NCBI RefSeq assembly: GCF_024170005.1
Contig: NZ_JALJXJ010000017.1
Location: forward strand, 117,328 to 181,327
DNA: 64,000 nucleotides
Reading direction: 5' to 3'
Origin: Azospirillum lipoferum
Lineage (GTDB): Bacteria > Pseudomonadota > Alphaproteobacteria > Azospirillales > Azospirillaceae
The notes below the pieces were generated by a model. The model saw nothing but the letters and a program-made list of their open reading frames with translations, searched no databases and was not told the DNA's origin. How positions within the stretch are numbered: position 1 is the stretch's first letter; every line of letters starts with the position of its first letter. Positions 51,960 to 60,956 of this stretch are shown here, piece by piece. Both the position numbers and the translations under genes were made by a program.

Positions 51960-53048
51960 CTACGCATCTGGATAAGACCGCCTCAATGCCGACACCAACC
52001 GACGAAACATCTCTACAGGAACGGCATTACCAATCTGTTCAGCAATTTGCGAGCGATTGCCTGCAAATCGGTACCAGTCAGGAAAAGTCTGCAAGCGTGC
52101 GGCTTCGCGCAACGTAATTGCACGATCATCACGAGGATGTGCATAGCGTCCTCGGGTCACATCTGTGCAGCCCGTCGTCAATGTTGGAGCGACACCGTCC
52201 CATCGCATGCGCCCATAAACATCGCAAAAATCACCCCTATCTCGATTTCGATGACATTCAAGTTGCAACTCAGGAGGCAAGCTGTCCCGACTCCCGCCGT
52301 CCTGTGGGATAGCCGCCAATCGCCTAAGCGTGATCTCGTGGTGCACACGGCTAATGTGCAAAGGATCGTAAGGGTCGCTTTCGCCGGACGAAAGAGGTCG
52401 CAAATCTGCCAACGCGTCACGTACGGTCACGCGCTCGGATCCCTGCGTCGATAGCGCAAAATCTTTAATCCTGCCTGGCGCGCGTACAGCTGCCACGATG
52501 CATCGAACGCGCCGCTGGGGCACACCGAAATCCGCAGCATCAACTCGCTGCGGAATTCCTAAGATATACCCTGCCGACGCAAGCGAGCGTTTAAGCCGCT
52601 GAAAAATGGCGCTGGCGGCAATCCCAGGCACATTCTCATAAATGATGAGCTGCGGCTTCAGTGCCCTTGCCAGACGAACGGATTCGAGGATCAAAGGAGC
52701 CCGTGTGTCCGCGGCTCCTCGCCTACGGTTTTGCGAGCTAAAGGGTTGACAAGGCGCACAAACAGCCATCAGCTTTAATTGCTTGCCAGTAGGAATTGCA
52801 ACCGCAAGCTCCGACGGCTGAAGAGAGCGAATATCCCTTCTCTTAAAGATAACCTCTGGGTGATTTTTCCTATAAGTGACACCACAGATTCGATTTATAT
52901 CAACCGCAGCAACGACACGATATCCATTTGCCTTTATCGCAGTGGTAACAGCCCCAGAGCCACAGAAAAGGTCAATAGCAATGGGCTTATCCGCCGAATT
53001 TCCGCCAGCCGAGGCTCTCGACCTCGATTTCCAGAAGTTAGCGCTCAT
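51960..53048 (-). CDS. DNA (cytosine-5) methyltransferase
   Basis: 362 aa from ATG 53048 (a GTG 12 nt earlier is possible). C5-methylase motifs in order: I (IDLFCGSGAVTTA), IV with catalytic Cys (VCAPCQPFSSQ), VI (YENVPG), VIII-like (QRRVRCIV), a target-recognition region (~220-290), IX (ITLREAARLQTFPDWY) and X (QIGNAVPV). It overlaps the receiver-domain gene by 11 nt, so it is the last gene of the minus-strand operon of the defence-like locus. It would mark self DNA; specificity cannot be read. Base composition is lower in GC than the surrounding chromosome. Confidence 0.92.
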   Translation of the reverse strand: MSANFWKSRSRASAGGNSADKPIAIDLFCGSGAVTTAIKANGYRVVAAVDINRICGVTYRKNHPEVIFKRRDIRSLQPSELAVAIPTGKQLKLMAVCAPCQPFSSQNRRRGAADTRAPLILESVRLARALKPQLIIYENVPGIAASAIFQRLKRSLASAGYILGIPQRVDAADFGVPQRRVRCIVAAVRAPGRIKDFALSTQGSERVTVRDALADLRPLSSGESDPYDPLHISRVHHEITLRRLAAIPQDGGSRDSLPPELQLECHRNRDRGDFCDVYGRMRWDGVAPTLTTGCTDVTRGRYAHPRDDRAITLREAARLQTFPDWYRFAGNRSQIAEQIGNAVPVEMFRRLVSALRRSYPDA

Positions 53049-54780
53049 CGTTGTTACCACTCAACCGCAACCACTCGGAACCGTTCAAGGCCACACGATT
53101 AAACTGCCCAACGAGCTGACTGGTGAAATTTTGCGCTTCCATTGGGCGCAACTCAGCCACAAACTCCCAAAACTCCGTGCGCCCCTTAGTCCAAAACCCT
53201 CGCTTCTTACCATTCACCTCCGTTTTAACAACTTGCGTAGGTAAATCAACCTCAAATTCAATAAGGCTCATATTCTTTGGCCGTCTATCAACTAGAAGAA
53301 AGATATTGACCCCGTTCACATGAACAACGAGATCAAAACAATTGTCGTTCACAGTCGTTTTGCAAAACGGAAAGGCCGTCGGCTTAGACAGTCGGACTGC
53401 GTCGCATCCTGGCTGCATACAAAGCAAATATGTTTCGGTAACGGAGCCATCTTCACCCCTGGTTTCTCTTCTTACAATGACGCCTCCGGTCAAAGCAATC
53501 GGATCTTTACCAGACTTGCGCACTCCATCAGACTCCCGAGTGAACAACGTCAATCTAGCAAACTTAGCCAACACCGCCTCAGCCACCGCATCACTATCAA
53601 AAAACTGCCTTTTTAAATGCTTTATATTATTCGCCTTCAGTTTTAGCGCACCGCTGTCCAGCCCAATCCGAGCCAAATATTGAAGAGACGTGTCGTCAGC
53701 TTGAATAAACTTGGATTTTCCTTTAGGTTGATTCACAATAGTTTTGTATTTTTCCCCGCCATTATACTCCTTAACCACCACCTGCTCCGGATTATTTCTC
53801 GGCTTAACGGCATATATGCAAGATTCTGAACCAAGAATTTCTTTACCAATCTCGCGATCAGCAATCGAAGTAACAAACTCCGAAGCAAGTAACCCAACCA
53901 TCATCTCTTCAGCATCAGTCGGGGAGCCAATGCCGGCGCGCTGAGCAAGATAGGCTCCATCGAGATCTTCGGAGAAAACAGAGAGTAGGTGGTGCGTGTC
54001 ATCGCGAACGGCGCCAATACTCTTCAACGAAAATGCCTGAAGGAGGCCCTGCGCCAGATTGCCAAATTGTTCCAACACGAACTGAGGAAGCTCACTCCAA
54101 GCTATAGGGCGAGCAGCAGGGCCCACCTGCTCGACTTGTGGGCCTCGGGTAGGCTTATTGGCAAATGCAATCAGAACATCACGATCATGCAGACCGCGTT
54201 CCTCATCTACGACTCTAAATTGGTTAAAGCCTTGAGAGATAAGGTGGTTATGCAAGTTCGTACATTGATCATTTAGCGGTCTTTCGCCAGTATAGACGAC
54301 GATAAGCCGCAGGCGCCCACCAGCACCCTGGTCATCCTTTAGCAGACGGACAATCAACTCCTTTGCAGGTGCGGTATCGCCTACACGCAGCTGCCAATCC
54401 AAGATTGTAACATCGACGTGTTTAGCGGCAGAAAATGCGGTTTCTACAATATCCGCGTCTTCATCAGAAGGAAAATAGAAGCCGCAGGTTATTCTACGAC
54501 CAGCAAAAGCGTTCGTTACCGGCCTCACGCTGAGTTGATGAGGATGGTTTGTGATAGGACGTTGCGCTTTAACGGAGGTAACGCTGTCCTCGGCTGAAGG
54601 TTCCAATCTGGCTACTGCACCAGGACGATAGGCAGCTGACTGCGCCGTCAGAATGGTACCTTCAACTACGTCCGAGCTCTGTTCGGTTAGCGGTTCGTTA
54701 TCAATCAGAATGGCAGTACGCACAAAGGCTTCAACCGCATCCTGGCGCAGTTCTCGTAACGACGTAAACAGACGAGTCAT
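53038..54780 (-). CDS. receiver-domain protein with large unknown C-terminus
   Basis: 580 aa. The N-terminal ~170 residues form a response-receiver-like domain: RTAILIDNEP (acidic pocket D27/E29), DVTILDWQL with the candidate phospho-acceptor D128, and LIVVYTGER with T164. About 100 residues are inserted between the first and third strands. The remaining ~400 residues include a PTDAEEMMVGLLASEFVTSI helix and a beta-rich end; no catalytic motif was recognised. Its ATG overlaps the stop of the GHKL/kinase-like gene (ATGA), so the two are translationally coupled and probably act as partners. Effector activity unknown. Confidence 0.8.
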   Translation of the reverse strand: MTRLFTSLRELRQDAVEAFVRTAILIDNEPLTEQSSDVVEGTILTAQSAAYRPGAVARLEPSAEDSVTSVKAQRPITNHPHQLSVRPVTNAFAGRRITCGFYFPSDEDADIVETAFSAAKHVDVTILDWQLRVGDTAPAKELIVRLLKDDQGAGGRLRLIVVYTGERPLNDQCTNLHNHLISQGFNQFRVVDEERGLHDRDVLIAFANKPTRGPQVEQVGPAARPIAWSELPQFVLEQFGNLAQGLLQAFSLKSIGAVRDDTHHLLSVFSEDLDGAYLAQRAGIGSPTDAEEMMVGLLASEFVTSIADREIGKEILGSESCIYAVKPRNNPEQVVVKEYNGGEKYKTIVNQPKGKSKFIQADDTSLQYLARIGLDSGALKLKANNIKHLKRQFFDSDAVAEAVLAKFARLTLFTRESDGVRKSGKDPIALTGGVIVRRETRGEDGSVTETYLLCMQPGCDAVRLSKPTAFPFCKTTVNDNCFDLVVHVNGVNIFLLVDRRPKNMSLIEFEVDLPTQVVKTEVNGKKRGFWTKGRTEFWEFVAELRPMEAQNFTSQLVGQFNRVALNGSEWLRLSGNNDER

Positions 54781-57773
54781 TTTTCATTTTCCTCAGTCAT
54801 ATCGGCATTAGGCCCAATACGGAATATCGGATGGTTCTGTGTCCCCGGATTTAGAAGCTCTAAATCAAATCCAATTTTCTGTAAGGCATCACGAGATATG
54901 GCAAGTCCCATGCCTCGTCCGCCGGGTTTAGTGCTTATACCGAACTCAAATATGCGCTCAGCCATTCTCAATGAAATTCCTGGCCCGGTATTTGAGAACA
55001 ACCATCCTACATCATCAGCGTCCAAGATTATTCGCTTATCTTCACCGATACCCAAGGAGGCCCAATAAAGGGCATTGTCCACTATGTTCAAGGTCGCGCC
55101 CAGAATTGTAGACAAGAAGCCTTCTAAAGATTTTGTACGGAAACTCTCCGTGACCTCTAGATTTATACCAGATTCGTGCATTCTTGAGGCTAGTGCTTCC
55201 AATAGATATTTCTCAATGAAGGCTCCGGTCACAGATGTTTTTTTCCGATATCGACGCCGGCTCAGCGGGGCGAACAGAGCGAGATAACTGTCCAGTTCAT
55301 CAAAATAGGATACCAGATCGTTGTAGATGTCCTTCAAAGCAGGAGTGCCGTCCGCCCATGGCTTGAGACGGCGGACACTCTTCCGTACGCCATCGGCAAC
55401 GTTGGCGAACTCATGGCCGACAATTCCGATAGCCGATCCCGCTTGAGCCAAATCAGTATATAGGTCAAGGCGGTCCTGCAACTCGATAGCACGACGCTCA
55501 AGAGCAGCGGCAGTTTCGTCCAGATCGTTGCGCTCAGCCATTGCCGAGGCGACGCCGCTAAGTTGGTCCCTCATGCCTTCAAGGAGAAGCCGCCCTTGGT
55601 TAAGGCGTTCAGCAATTGCTCGCTCCAACTCACGTTGCCGATTGTAAGCCTCCATATCATCGAGCCGATCGAGATTCATTCGTCCAAGCTCAACAAGCAA
55701 CTCCTCGATATATCTCTGAAACTTATTAACTTCGTCGCGCATTATTCCACGTACTGCTTGTTCGACACGAACCATAGCCTGTTCTGCTTCGCGTCTAAGG
55801 CGCCTCACCTCACTTAAAGACTCTGATTTTTCCCGCTCTAATGCTTCCCTTGCCCGCTTTTGTCGTTCAACCCCAAGCCCCCTGGCGATCCGGAAGTTCG
55901 CAACGGTCTGAACCAAATGGGTCCGTACAGGCTCGAACACCGTGGTGCGAATGTTCGTCATTGCCTGATCGTAAGCTTTCCAAGCGGCTTCCATAGAGCG
56001 AGCTAACGCGATACCGCGCGGGCGTACCAAAGCCATGCCGCTTTCGAGTGCTTGCAGCTTGGCAAGGAACTCAGCTTCAATGTCTAATAGACGAGTAGCC
56101 GCGACGTCAGGATCGACAGCATCTAAAAATCCCAGCCGCTCATCAAGCTCCACTTTTAATTTATTGGCCTTTTCGGCAGGCTCTCCGCGTTCAATTGCAT
56201 CAAGATGCCTGTCCAGGATAACAGCAAACTTTTTCTTTCTTTCACGACTTGACGCTTCTCGTTGCTTAAGACGCTCTGCATCCTCAACACGTCTCTGACG
56301 CTCAAGGCGAAAATCTTCCCCCAAATCTGATGTAGGTCTGAAGTAGTCTATAGCGAGTTGCTTAAAAAAATTCTCCAAAATATCGCGAAATTGGCGATAA
56401 GCTTTGTTCTCACGGAAGCCTTCGCGCCCCGCCTTCTCAACCAATGCACCATTTTCGCCATGTGTGATATCAATCCAACCAAGCATTCGCCGGTAGGAAA
56501 AGAACCAATCTGTCGCCTTAAGTGTTCTTCTTTGCTCTATGTTCAGAAAGTCATAGTCAGAATTTCCGTAAGGCAACACGCGAATGCCGTCACGATAAAT
56601 ATAGAGCCCGCCAAAACGCTGAAGCTTCGCATACATGATTCCATGTTCGTCCCGCGGCAAACGACTCTCATCGGCCAGCCCCATGAGATAGCCGAGCCTC
56701 AGACGGAAAGGCCCGCAGTCCGTCTGGCGCCCCCCAGACTGCGGCCAGCTCAGAGCATAGGGCTGCTTTTCTCCTCTATAGAGCTGAATAGTGCCGGCGA
56801 AGTTACCAAGCTCGTCAAACCGCCCTTCAAAGTGATGATCGACGGATTCGAACTCCTCCAAGCTGAAAAAACTCTTCTTACCGATTAGCTCTTCAACTAC
56901 TCCGTCTTCGCGGTGGTCGCGGAATTCAGCAGAAAATTCAACATTGTCTTCTGCCAACGTATTGCCGAAACCAAGAAGCAATCTTTGAAAAGGTGATGAG
57001 CCAGCATAGCCAGTTACGTCGATGTCAGCATTGAGAATTGGATCGACAGGAGCAATTACAAAATGAGTGCCGTGCCCATCTCGTCGCAAGCTCAGATCCG
57101 AGCGGCCGTCACGAGCAGCCGAATTAGAAAGCCAATCCGCCATGCCAATGGGGTCCACTTCACTCATAGCCTGCAGAGCGTCTGTGAGCCGCTTCCGATA
57201 CTGGATTGGAACAAGTTTGTTGATACTGGTAGCTACCTGGGTAACCAAGCTCTCGATGACATCGCGTCCAGGAAGGGTTCCGCCAGGCAACGAGAGAATG
57301 GGAATATCAATTTCCCCCAGGTCTATACCCGGAATCTCGAACAACCCCCAGTGAACAAGGGCTACAGTAATTTCATCGACCTGAGACGCCTTGGGATCGC
57401 ACCGTGTCAGCACTAAAACCAACGGCCCTATGGCGGCAACGGCCAACCGCCCAATCCCCTTTTCTCCAAGGACTTTTCGTGTTTTGAGACCGCGAGGCCC
57501 AACCTTCAGTGTGGTTTCATCAACGCGGTTTGCGTCGACCTTACTATCGGTTCCTAGAGTCAGCCACTTTTGCTCAAAGTCGAGCCTGCTCATGCCATCG
57601 CCGTCATCGCGCAGAATCAGCTGCCGGTCGGCCCGAAAGTAGTCAACCTCGACACGGCGGGCATATGCATCATGAGCGTTCTTGAAAAGTTCGTGCAAGG
57701 CTGTGGGGATGCCAGCAATCTGCTGGCGTCCGAGCATATCCACAGCCCGCGCTCTAACCCAAAATTTGGCCAT
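54777..57773 (-). CDS. dual-GHKL protein: MORC-like ATPase plus histidine-kinase-like module
   Basis: 998 aa from ATG 57773 (an in-frame TTG 9 nt earlier is less likely). N-terminal GHKL ATPase of MutL/MORC/Hsp90 type: ALHELFKNAHDAYA (N-box E28, N32, D35), LRDDGDGM (56-61), GEKGIGRLA (103-111). The middle (~480-770) is long, charged coiled coil. The C-terminus is a second GHKL module of histidine-kinase type: H-box-like GIVGHEFANVADGVRKS (His787), N-box LNIVDNALYW (N900), FSNTGPGI and GGRGMGLAIS (M955). It is the first gene of the minus-strand operon, coupled to the receiver protein, and divergent from the vsr gene. It probably senses or clamps DNA and signals to the receiver. Biochemical activity is untested. 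Confidence 0.88.
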   Translation of the reverse strand: MAKFWVRARAVDMLGRQQIAGIPTALHELFKNAHDAYARRVEVDYFRADRQLILRDDGDGMSRLDFEQKWLTLGTDSKVDANRVDETTLKVGPRGLKTRKVLGEKGIGRLAVAAIGPLVLVLTRCDPKASQVDEITVALVHWGLFEIPGIDLGEIDIPILSLPGGTLPGRDVIESLVTQVATSINKLVPIQYRKRLTDALQAMSEVDPIGMADWLSNSAARDGRSDLSLRRDGHGTHFVIAPVDPILNADIDVTGYAGSSPFQRLLLGFGNTLAEDNVEFSAEFRDHREDGVVEELIGKKSFFSLEEFESVDHHFEGRFDELGNFAGTIQLYRGEKQPYALSWPQSGGRQTDCGPFRLRLGYLMGLADESRLPRDEHGIMYAKLQRFGGLYIYRDGIRVLPYGNSDYDFLNIEQRRTLKATDWFFSYRRMLGWIDITHGENGALVEKAGREGFRENKAYRQFRDILENFFKQLAIDYFRPTSDLGEDFRLERQRRVEDAERLKQREASSRERKKKFAVILDRHLDAIERGEPAEKANKLKVELDERLGFLDAVDPDVAATRLLDIEAEFLAKLQALESGMALVRPRGIALARSMEAAWKAYDQAMTNIRTTVFEPVRTHLVQTVANFRIARGLGVERQKRAREALEREKSESLSEVRRLRREAEQAMVRVEQAVRGIMRDEVNKFQRYIEELLVELGRMNLDRLDDMEAYNRQRELERAIAERLNQGRLLLEGMRDQLSGVASAMAERNDLDETAAALERRAIELQDRLDLYTDLAQAGSAIGIVGHEFANVADGVRKSVRRLKPWADGTPALKDIYNDLVSYFDELDSYLALFAPLSRRRYRKKTSVTGAFIEKYLLEALASRMHESGINLEVTESFRTKSLEGFLSTILGATLNIVDNALYWASLGIGEDKRIILDADDVGWLFSNTGPGISLRMAERIFEFGISTKPGGRGMGLAISRDALQKIGFDLELLNPGTQNHPIFRIGPNADMTEENEK

Positions 57774-57853
57774 AAAGCTCAAAACCTTGTTATATATACA
57801 TCCGCCTTATAGCATGCAGCACAGCCGGGGCAAACTCTCTGAACGCGGCGCGT
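57774..57853. promoter_or_regulatory. divergent promoter of the defence-like locus
   Basis: 80 bp between the dual-GHKL gene and vsr. AT-rich around TTGTTATATATACATC and TTATAGCATG; both operons must start here or read through. No clear operator palindrome. Confidence 0.5.
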
Positions 57854-58312
57854 ATGGTTGATATACTTTCACGGGAAAAGCGCTCGGCGCTAATGGCATC
57901 GGTTCGCACAGTAGGAACCAAGCCGGAAATGCGGGTCCGGAGGGTCGCCTACAGCTGTGGCCTGAGGTACCGCATAGCTCCACGAGGTGTGCGGGGCCGA
58001 CCGGACCTTAGCTTTTCGGGTGCCCGAATAGCAGTTTTTGTACATGGCTGCTTCTGGCACGGTCACGAGGGCTGTCGTAAGGCTAAACTGCCTACAACCA
58101 ACAGTGAATTCTGGGCAGCGAAAATCCAAAGCAACCAAAGGCGTGACATAGAAATACAAAGTCACCTTATTGCAGATGGCTGGCGCCATATAGTTATATG
58201 GGAGTGTGAAACAAAAAATTATGCGACAATTGTTGAGCGATTGGCGCCAGTTATAACTCACTATCGCGGATCAGAATTCCTATCCAGGGCTATAGAAGCG
58301 AGTATAAAGTAA
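57854..58312 (+). CDS. vsr: very short patch repair (Vsr) endonuclease
   Basis: 152 aa, full family length. Active-site and zinc residues match E. coli Vsr numbering: D51 (GRPDLSF), H64, C66, H69, H71 (VHGCFWHGH), C74, and the IVIWECE end. Classical Vsr nicks T:G mismatches created by 5mC deamination. In loci like this it may do repair for the linked methylase or serve as the restriction nuclease. It is followed by the HNH gene after 29 bp. Confidence 0.95.
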   Translation: MVDILSREKRSALMASVRTVGTKPEMRVRRVAYSCGLRYRIAPRGVRGRPDLSFSGARIAVFVHGCFWHGHEGCRKAKLPTTNSEFWAAKIQSNQRRDIEIQSHLIADGWRHIVIWECETKNYATIVERLAPVITHYRGSEFLSRAIEASIK

Positions 58313-58341
58313 CATAGTGTTTCAAAATAGGAGTTTTTATC

Positions 58342-59292
58342 GTGCGGTATTGGTGGGTAAACCACAGCAAAACCTATCGCCAAGAAATTGACGGCGGGTA
58401 TATTTGGTCTCCGAAAAGGGAAAGCAACGGCACACGTAGTCAATTTTACGATAATCTTCGGATAGCGGCCCCAGGTGAGCCAATTATATCATATGCTAAA
58501 GGGAATATTATCGATATAGGCCGGGTTTCTGATTTTTCATTTACCGCAATGAAGCCTACCGAATTTGGAGGAACTGGCAAGAACTGGAATCCGGAGGGGT
58601 GGCTTTTGCCAGTTTCCTGGTCCAGAGTCGCCAAACCAATCCGAATTGATAGCCTTATTCTTGGGTTACGGCCATTACTTCCAGAAAAATATTCCCCCTT
58701 CGACAGAACAGGTCGCGGAGCTCAAAAAGCATACCTGACAGAGATCAGTAAAATTGCATTTGATTTTGTTTCATCAAGCTCTGGTTTTGATAAAATGTTA
58801 GAAAATGACTTCATAAATGAAACCCGCTCTGATGAGTTTGTTGTGAAGGAAGAGAATAAGTTAGAGCATGATTTAGAATGCGATGAAAGCTTGTCAACGA
58901 CGGAGAGATACCAACTAATATTAGCCCGCAAGGGGCAAGGCATCTTCCGGAAAAATGTGGCGTCTATTGAGTCAATGTGCCGTATAACTGCTCTGAAAAC
59001 ACCAACCCTCCTCATTGCAAGTCATATCAAGCCTTGGAGACTGTGTTCTAATTCTCTTGAACGCCTGGACGGCAACAACGGGCTCCTATTGGCCCCGCAT
59101 GCTGATCTTTTATTCGATCGCGGGTACATTAGTTTCGATAACGACGGGACTCCTATCTTTTCAGGCAAAATTAGCGAGAACGACCTTATGTTGCTCGGGC
59201 TAAAAAGGACGCCCCTAGCCCCACCGCTTGCCTTTTCCCCAAAGCAAATACCCTACTTAGACTATCACAGATCATGTGTTTTTTTGCTGTAA
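58342..59292 (+). CDS. EVE-like domain + HNH endonuclease
   Basis: 316 aa, GTG start with AGGAG 8 nt upstream. Residues 1-~120 resemble an EVE/PUA-type modified-base reader (YWWVNHSKTYRQEIDGGYIW, PGEPIISYAKGNIIDIGRVS). Residues ~205-290 are an HNH nuclease: CRITALKTPTLLIASHIKPW, LDGNNGLLLAPHADLLFDRG, YISFDNDG. This reader-nuclease layout is known in modification-dependent restriction enzymes and in HNH enzymes beside 5mC methylases. It probably forms the cutting arm of the locus together with or instead of Vsr. AT-rich coding sequence. Confidence 0.88.
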   Translation: MRYWWVNHSKTYRQEIDGGYIWSPKRESNGTRSQFYDNLRIAAPGEPIISYAKGNIIDIGRVSDFSFTAMKPTEFGGTGKNWNPEGWLLPVSWSRVAKPIRIDSLILGLRPLLPEKYSPFDRTGRGAQKAYLTEISKIAFDFVSSSSGFDKMLENDFINETRSDEFVVKEENKLEHDLECDESLSTTERYQLILARKGQGIFRKNVASIESMCRITALKTPTLLIASHIKPWRLCSNSLERLDGNNGLLLAPHADLLFDRGYISFDNDGTPIFSGKISENDLMLLGLKRTPLAPPLAFSPKQIPYLDYHRSCVFLL

Positions 59293-59574
59293 AAGTCATT
59301 TTAACTGAGCCAGAATTGCAGATAAAACTCTTCAATGTCACCTATCAGCAATCTAAAGCTCTCGGATAAGAAGAGCGACAGCAAGATAAAGGGGAGGTTC
59401 GCGGTCGTCCTTAGCCGTTGATCTTCCTCGATTTCCCTTGTGTACACTTTTCCCAAGGCGAACATAGGCGAACCTACCTCTGTTCCCAATCACCCCATCC
59501 GTATTTGGTCAAGGGGTAGGCTGCGGCATATCATTGATCTGGTCGAACCACCACCTGCTGCTCGCCTCTCCACC
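59293..59574. other. intergenic, nothing recognised
   Basis: About 280 bp between the HNH gene and the first small HTH gene. A 62-codon open frame on the minus strand lacks any family signal. No RNA or repeat could be supported. Confidence 0.4.
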
Positions 59575-59955
59575 TCACGATACCTCGTGTGAAGCCACAC
59601 CCTGGACCACCGAACCCTTGGCAACGCTTTCCAGAAGATCGGCGGCCAGCCGCAAGGCAGAGGCATCCAACACGCTCAAGCTGGCGCGGATGCGCTCAGA
59701 AACGCAGGTGTCCGGATCGGATGGTGCATCCGAATCGACACCGGGCATCGGTGCCAAGCCAAAGGCTTGATCGGGAGTCACCGCCAGCACCGTGCACAGG
59801 CGAATGAAGCGGTCGGGGTGCAGGTTCTGTTTGGCCGTGCCGGCGATGTAGCGACTGAACACTTTGTAGCGGACGCCGACACGCACCGCCGTCTCGTCCA
59901 CACCCAAACCAAGGAAATCCATACGGCAGCGGAGCCGTGTCGTCAGCGCGCTCAT
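59575..59955 (-). CDS. small HTH (XRE-like) regulator
   Basis: 126 aa. The segment GVDETAVRVGVRYKVFSRYI resembles a lambda-repressor-type HTH, followed by HPDRFIRLCTVLAVTPDQAFGL. The latter is near-duplicated in the regulator at 60.1 kb (QPDQFLRLCEVLAISPNQALGV). About 35 bp upstream is ATGGGATAA (59991-59999), a word repeated in the operator between 60.5 and 60.6 kb. Confidence 0.65.
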   Translation of the reverse strand: MSALTTRLRCRMDFLGLGVDETAVRVGVRYKVFSRYIAGTAKQNLHPDRFIRLCTVLAVTPDQAFGLAPMPGVDSDAPSDPDTCVSERIRASLSVLDASALRLAADLLESVAKGSVVQGVASHEVS

Positions 59956-60101
59956 GGTCCCACCATGGCCGCGCCGAACTCCTTATCGTTATGGGATAAG
60001 GCGCGATTGCAAATCCAAAAAAAACTTATGCCCCGCCTGATGGGCGATGATCGAGACGGGCCAGAAGACCATGGCGCTGTTCAAGGCTTTCCCAATGCCT
60101 T

Positions 60102-60521
60102 CTATTCAGCGGGCAGTTCGGTGTCTCCGCTGTCTTCCCCTCCGATCGTAGAGCGCCCGCTTCCCACTCGATGATGGGCCAGCCGATCAAGCAGATCGGC
60201 CACGAGCCGCCGATCCTCCCTCGGCAGCGTTTGAGCTCTCTCCAAGATTCGCGCCCGCTCCGGTGCGAGAGCATCGATGGTCACTGAATCGGCACCGTCC
60301 ATCGGCTCCACCCCAAGCGCCTGATTGGGACTGATTGCCAGCACCTCGCACAGGCGGAGGAACTGATCGGGCTGCAAACCATGATCGAGCGTACCGGTGA
60401 GGAAGCGGTCCAGCGTCTTATGGTCGATTCGAACGCGACGGACCACTTCCGCCTTCGTCAGTTGCCGGTGCGCCATGCGGTCGCGCAATCTTTTCGCCCA
60501 ATCGTTCATAGCCGCGAACAT
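60102..60521 (-). CDS. HTH (XRE-like) regulator
   Basis: 139 aa from ATG 60521 (an alternative ATG lies at 60509). HTH: WAKRLRDRMAHRQLTKAEVV, RRVRIDHKTLDRFLTG. It is a paralogue of the 59.6-kb gene. It is divergent from the RHH protein gene, with a long palindrome between them. Probably controls the island's small genes or its mobility. Confidence 0.75.
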   Translation of the reverse strand: MFAAMNDWAKRLRDRMAHRQLTKAEVVRRVRIDHKTLDRFLTGTLDHGLQPDQFLRLCEVLAISPNQALGVEPMDGADSVTIDALAPERARILERAQTLPREDRRLVADLLDRLAHHRVGSGRSTIGGEDSGDTELPAE

Positions 60522-60545
60522 GTTCAGGTTGGATGGGAGCAGAAA

Positions 60546-60574
60546 ATGGGATAATATCAGATCATAATTCCCAT
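60546..60574. promoter_or_regulatory. operator palindrome between HTH and RHH genes
   Basis: A 29-bp imperfect palindrome with outer arms ATGGGA and TCCCAT around an AT-rich core. The half site ATGGGATAA recurs upstream of the paralogous HTH gene at 59991. Confidence 0.6.
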
Positions 60575-60593
60575 ATTCACCGATAGCCTTGCC

Positions 60594-60956
60594 ATGAAGT
60601 CCAGCATTGTCCCCGTCCTTTGCCCGGCCCACCAGCGGCTGCACCATCGTGTCGTGATCGCCGGCCGCCACACCGGCATGGCGCTGGAGGCGGCGTTCTG
60701 GCGCGCACTGCGCGACATTGCCGTCCGTGAGGGGACGACCGTTGACGCCCTATGCACGGACATCAATCGGCGTCGCGGCTCTGCGCCACTCCCCACCTCA
60801 GTTCGGGTATTTGTCGTGTCCTATTATCGGCAGGCCACCCCGGCTCTCCAAACCAATTCCGCATCAGATAGCGCTTCCCTCTCACAAGACTTACTCAAGG
60901 AAGCGCTTGAAGCAATGATTCAGCCAGACACACCTATATCAGGGAAGCATCATTAG
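60594..60956 (+). CDS. ribbon-helix-helix (RHH_4) protein
   Basis: 120 aa. HHRVVIAGRHTGMALEAAFW, ALRDIAVREGTTVDALCTDI, and RVFVVSYYRQ are the standard RHH_4 family sequence, common in alphaproteobacteria. Putative DNA-binding protein, divergent from the HTH regulator. Confidence 0.85.
   Translation: MKSSIVPVLCPAHQRLHHRVVIAGRHTGMALEAAFWRALRDIAVREGTTVDALCTDINRRRGSAPLPTSVRVFVVSYYRQATPALQTNSASDSASLSQDLLKEALEAMIQPDTPISGKHH

Noticed and set aside
59301..59489. 62-codon minus-strand frame after the HNH gene
   Set aside because: No ribosome site, no family signal; AT-rich intergenic DNA gives such frames by chance.
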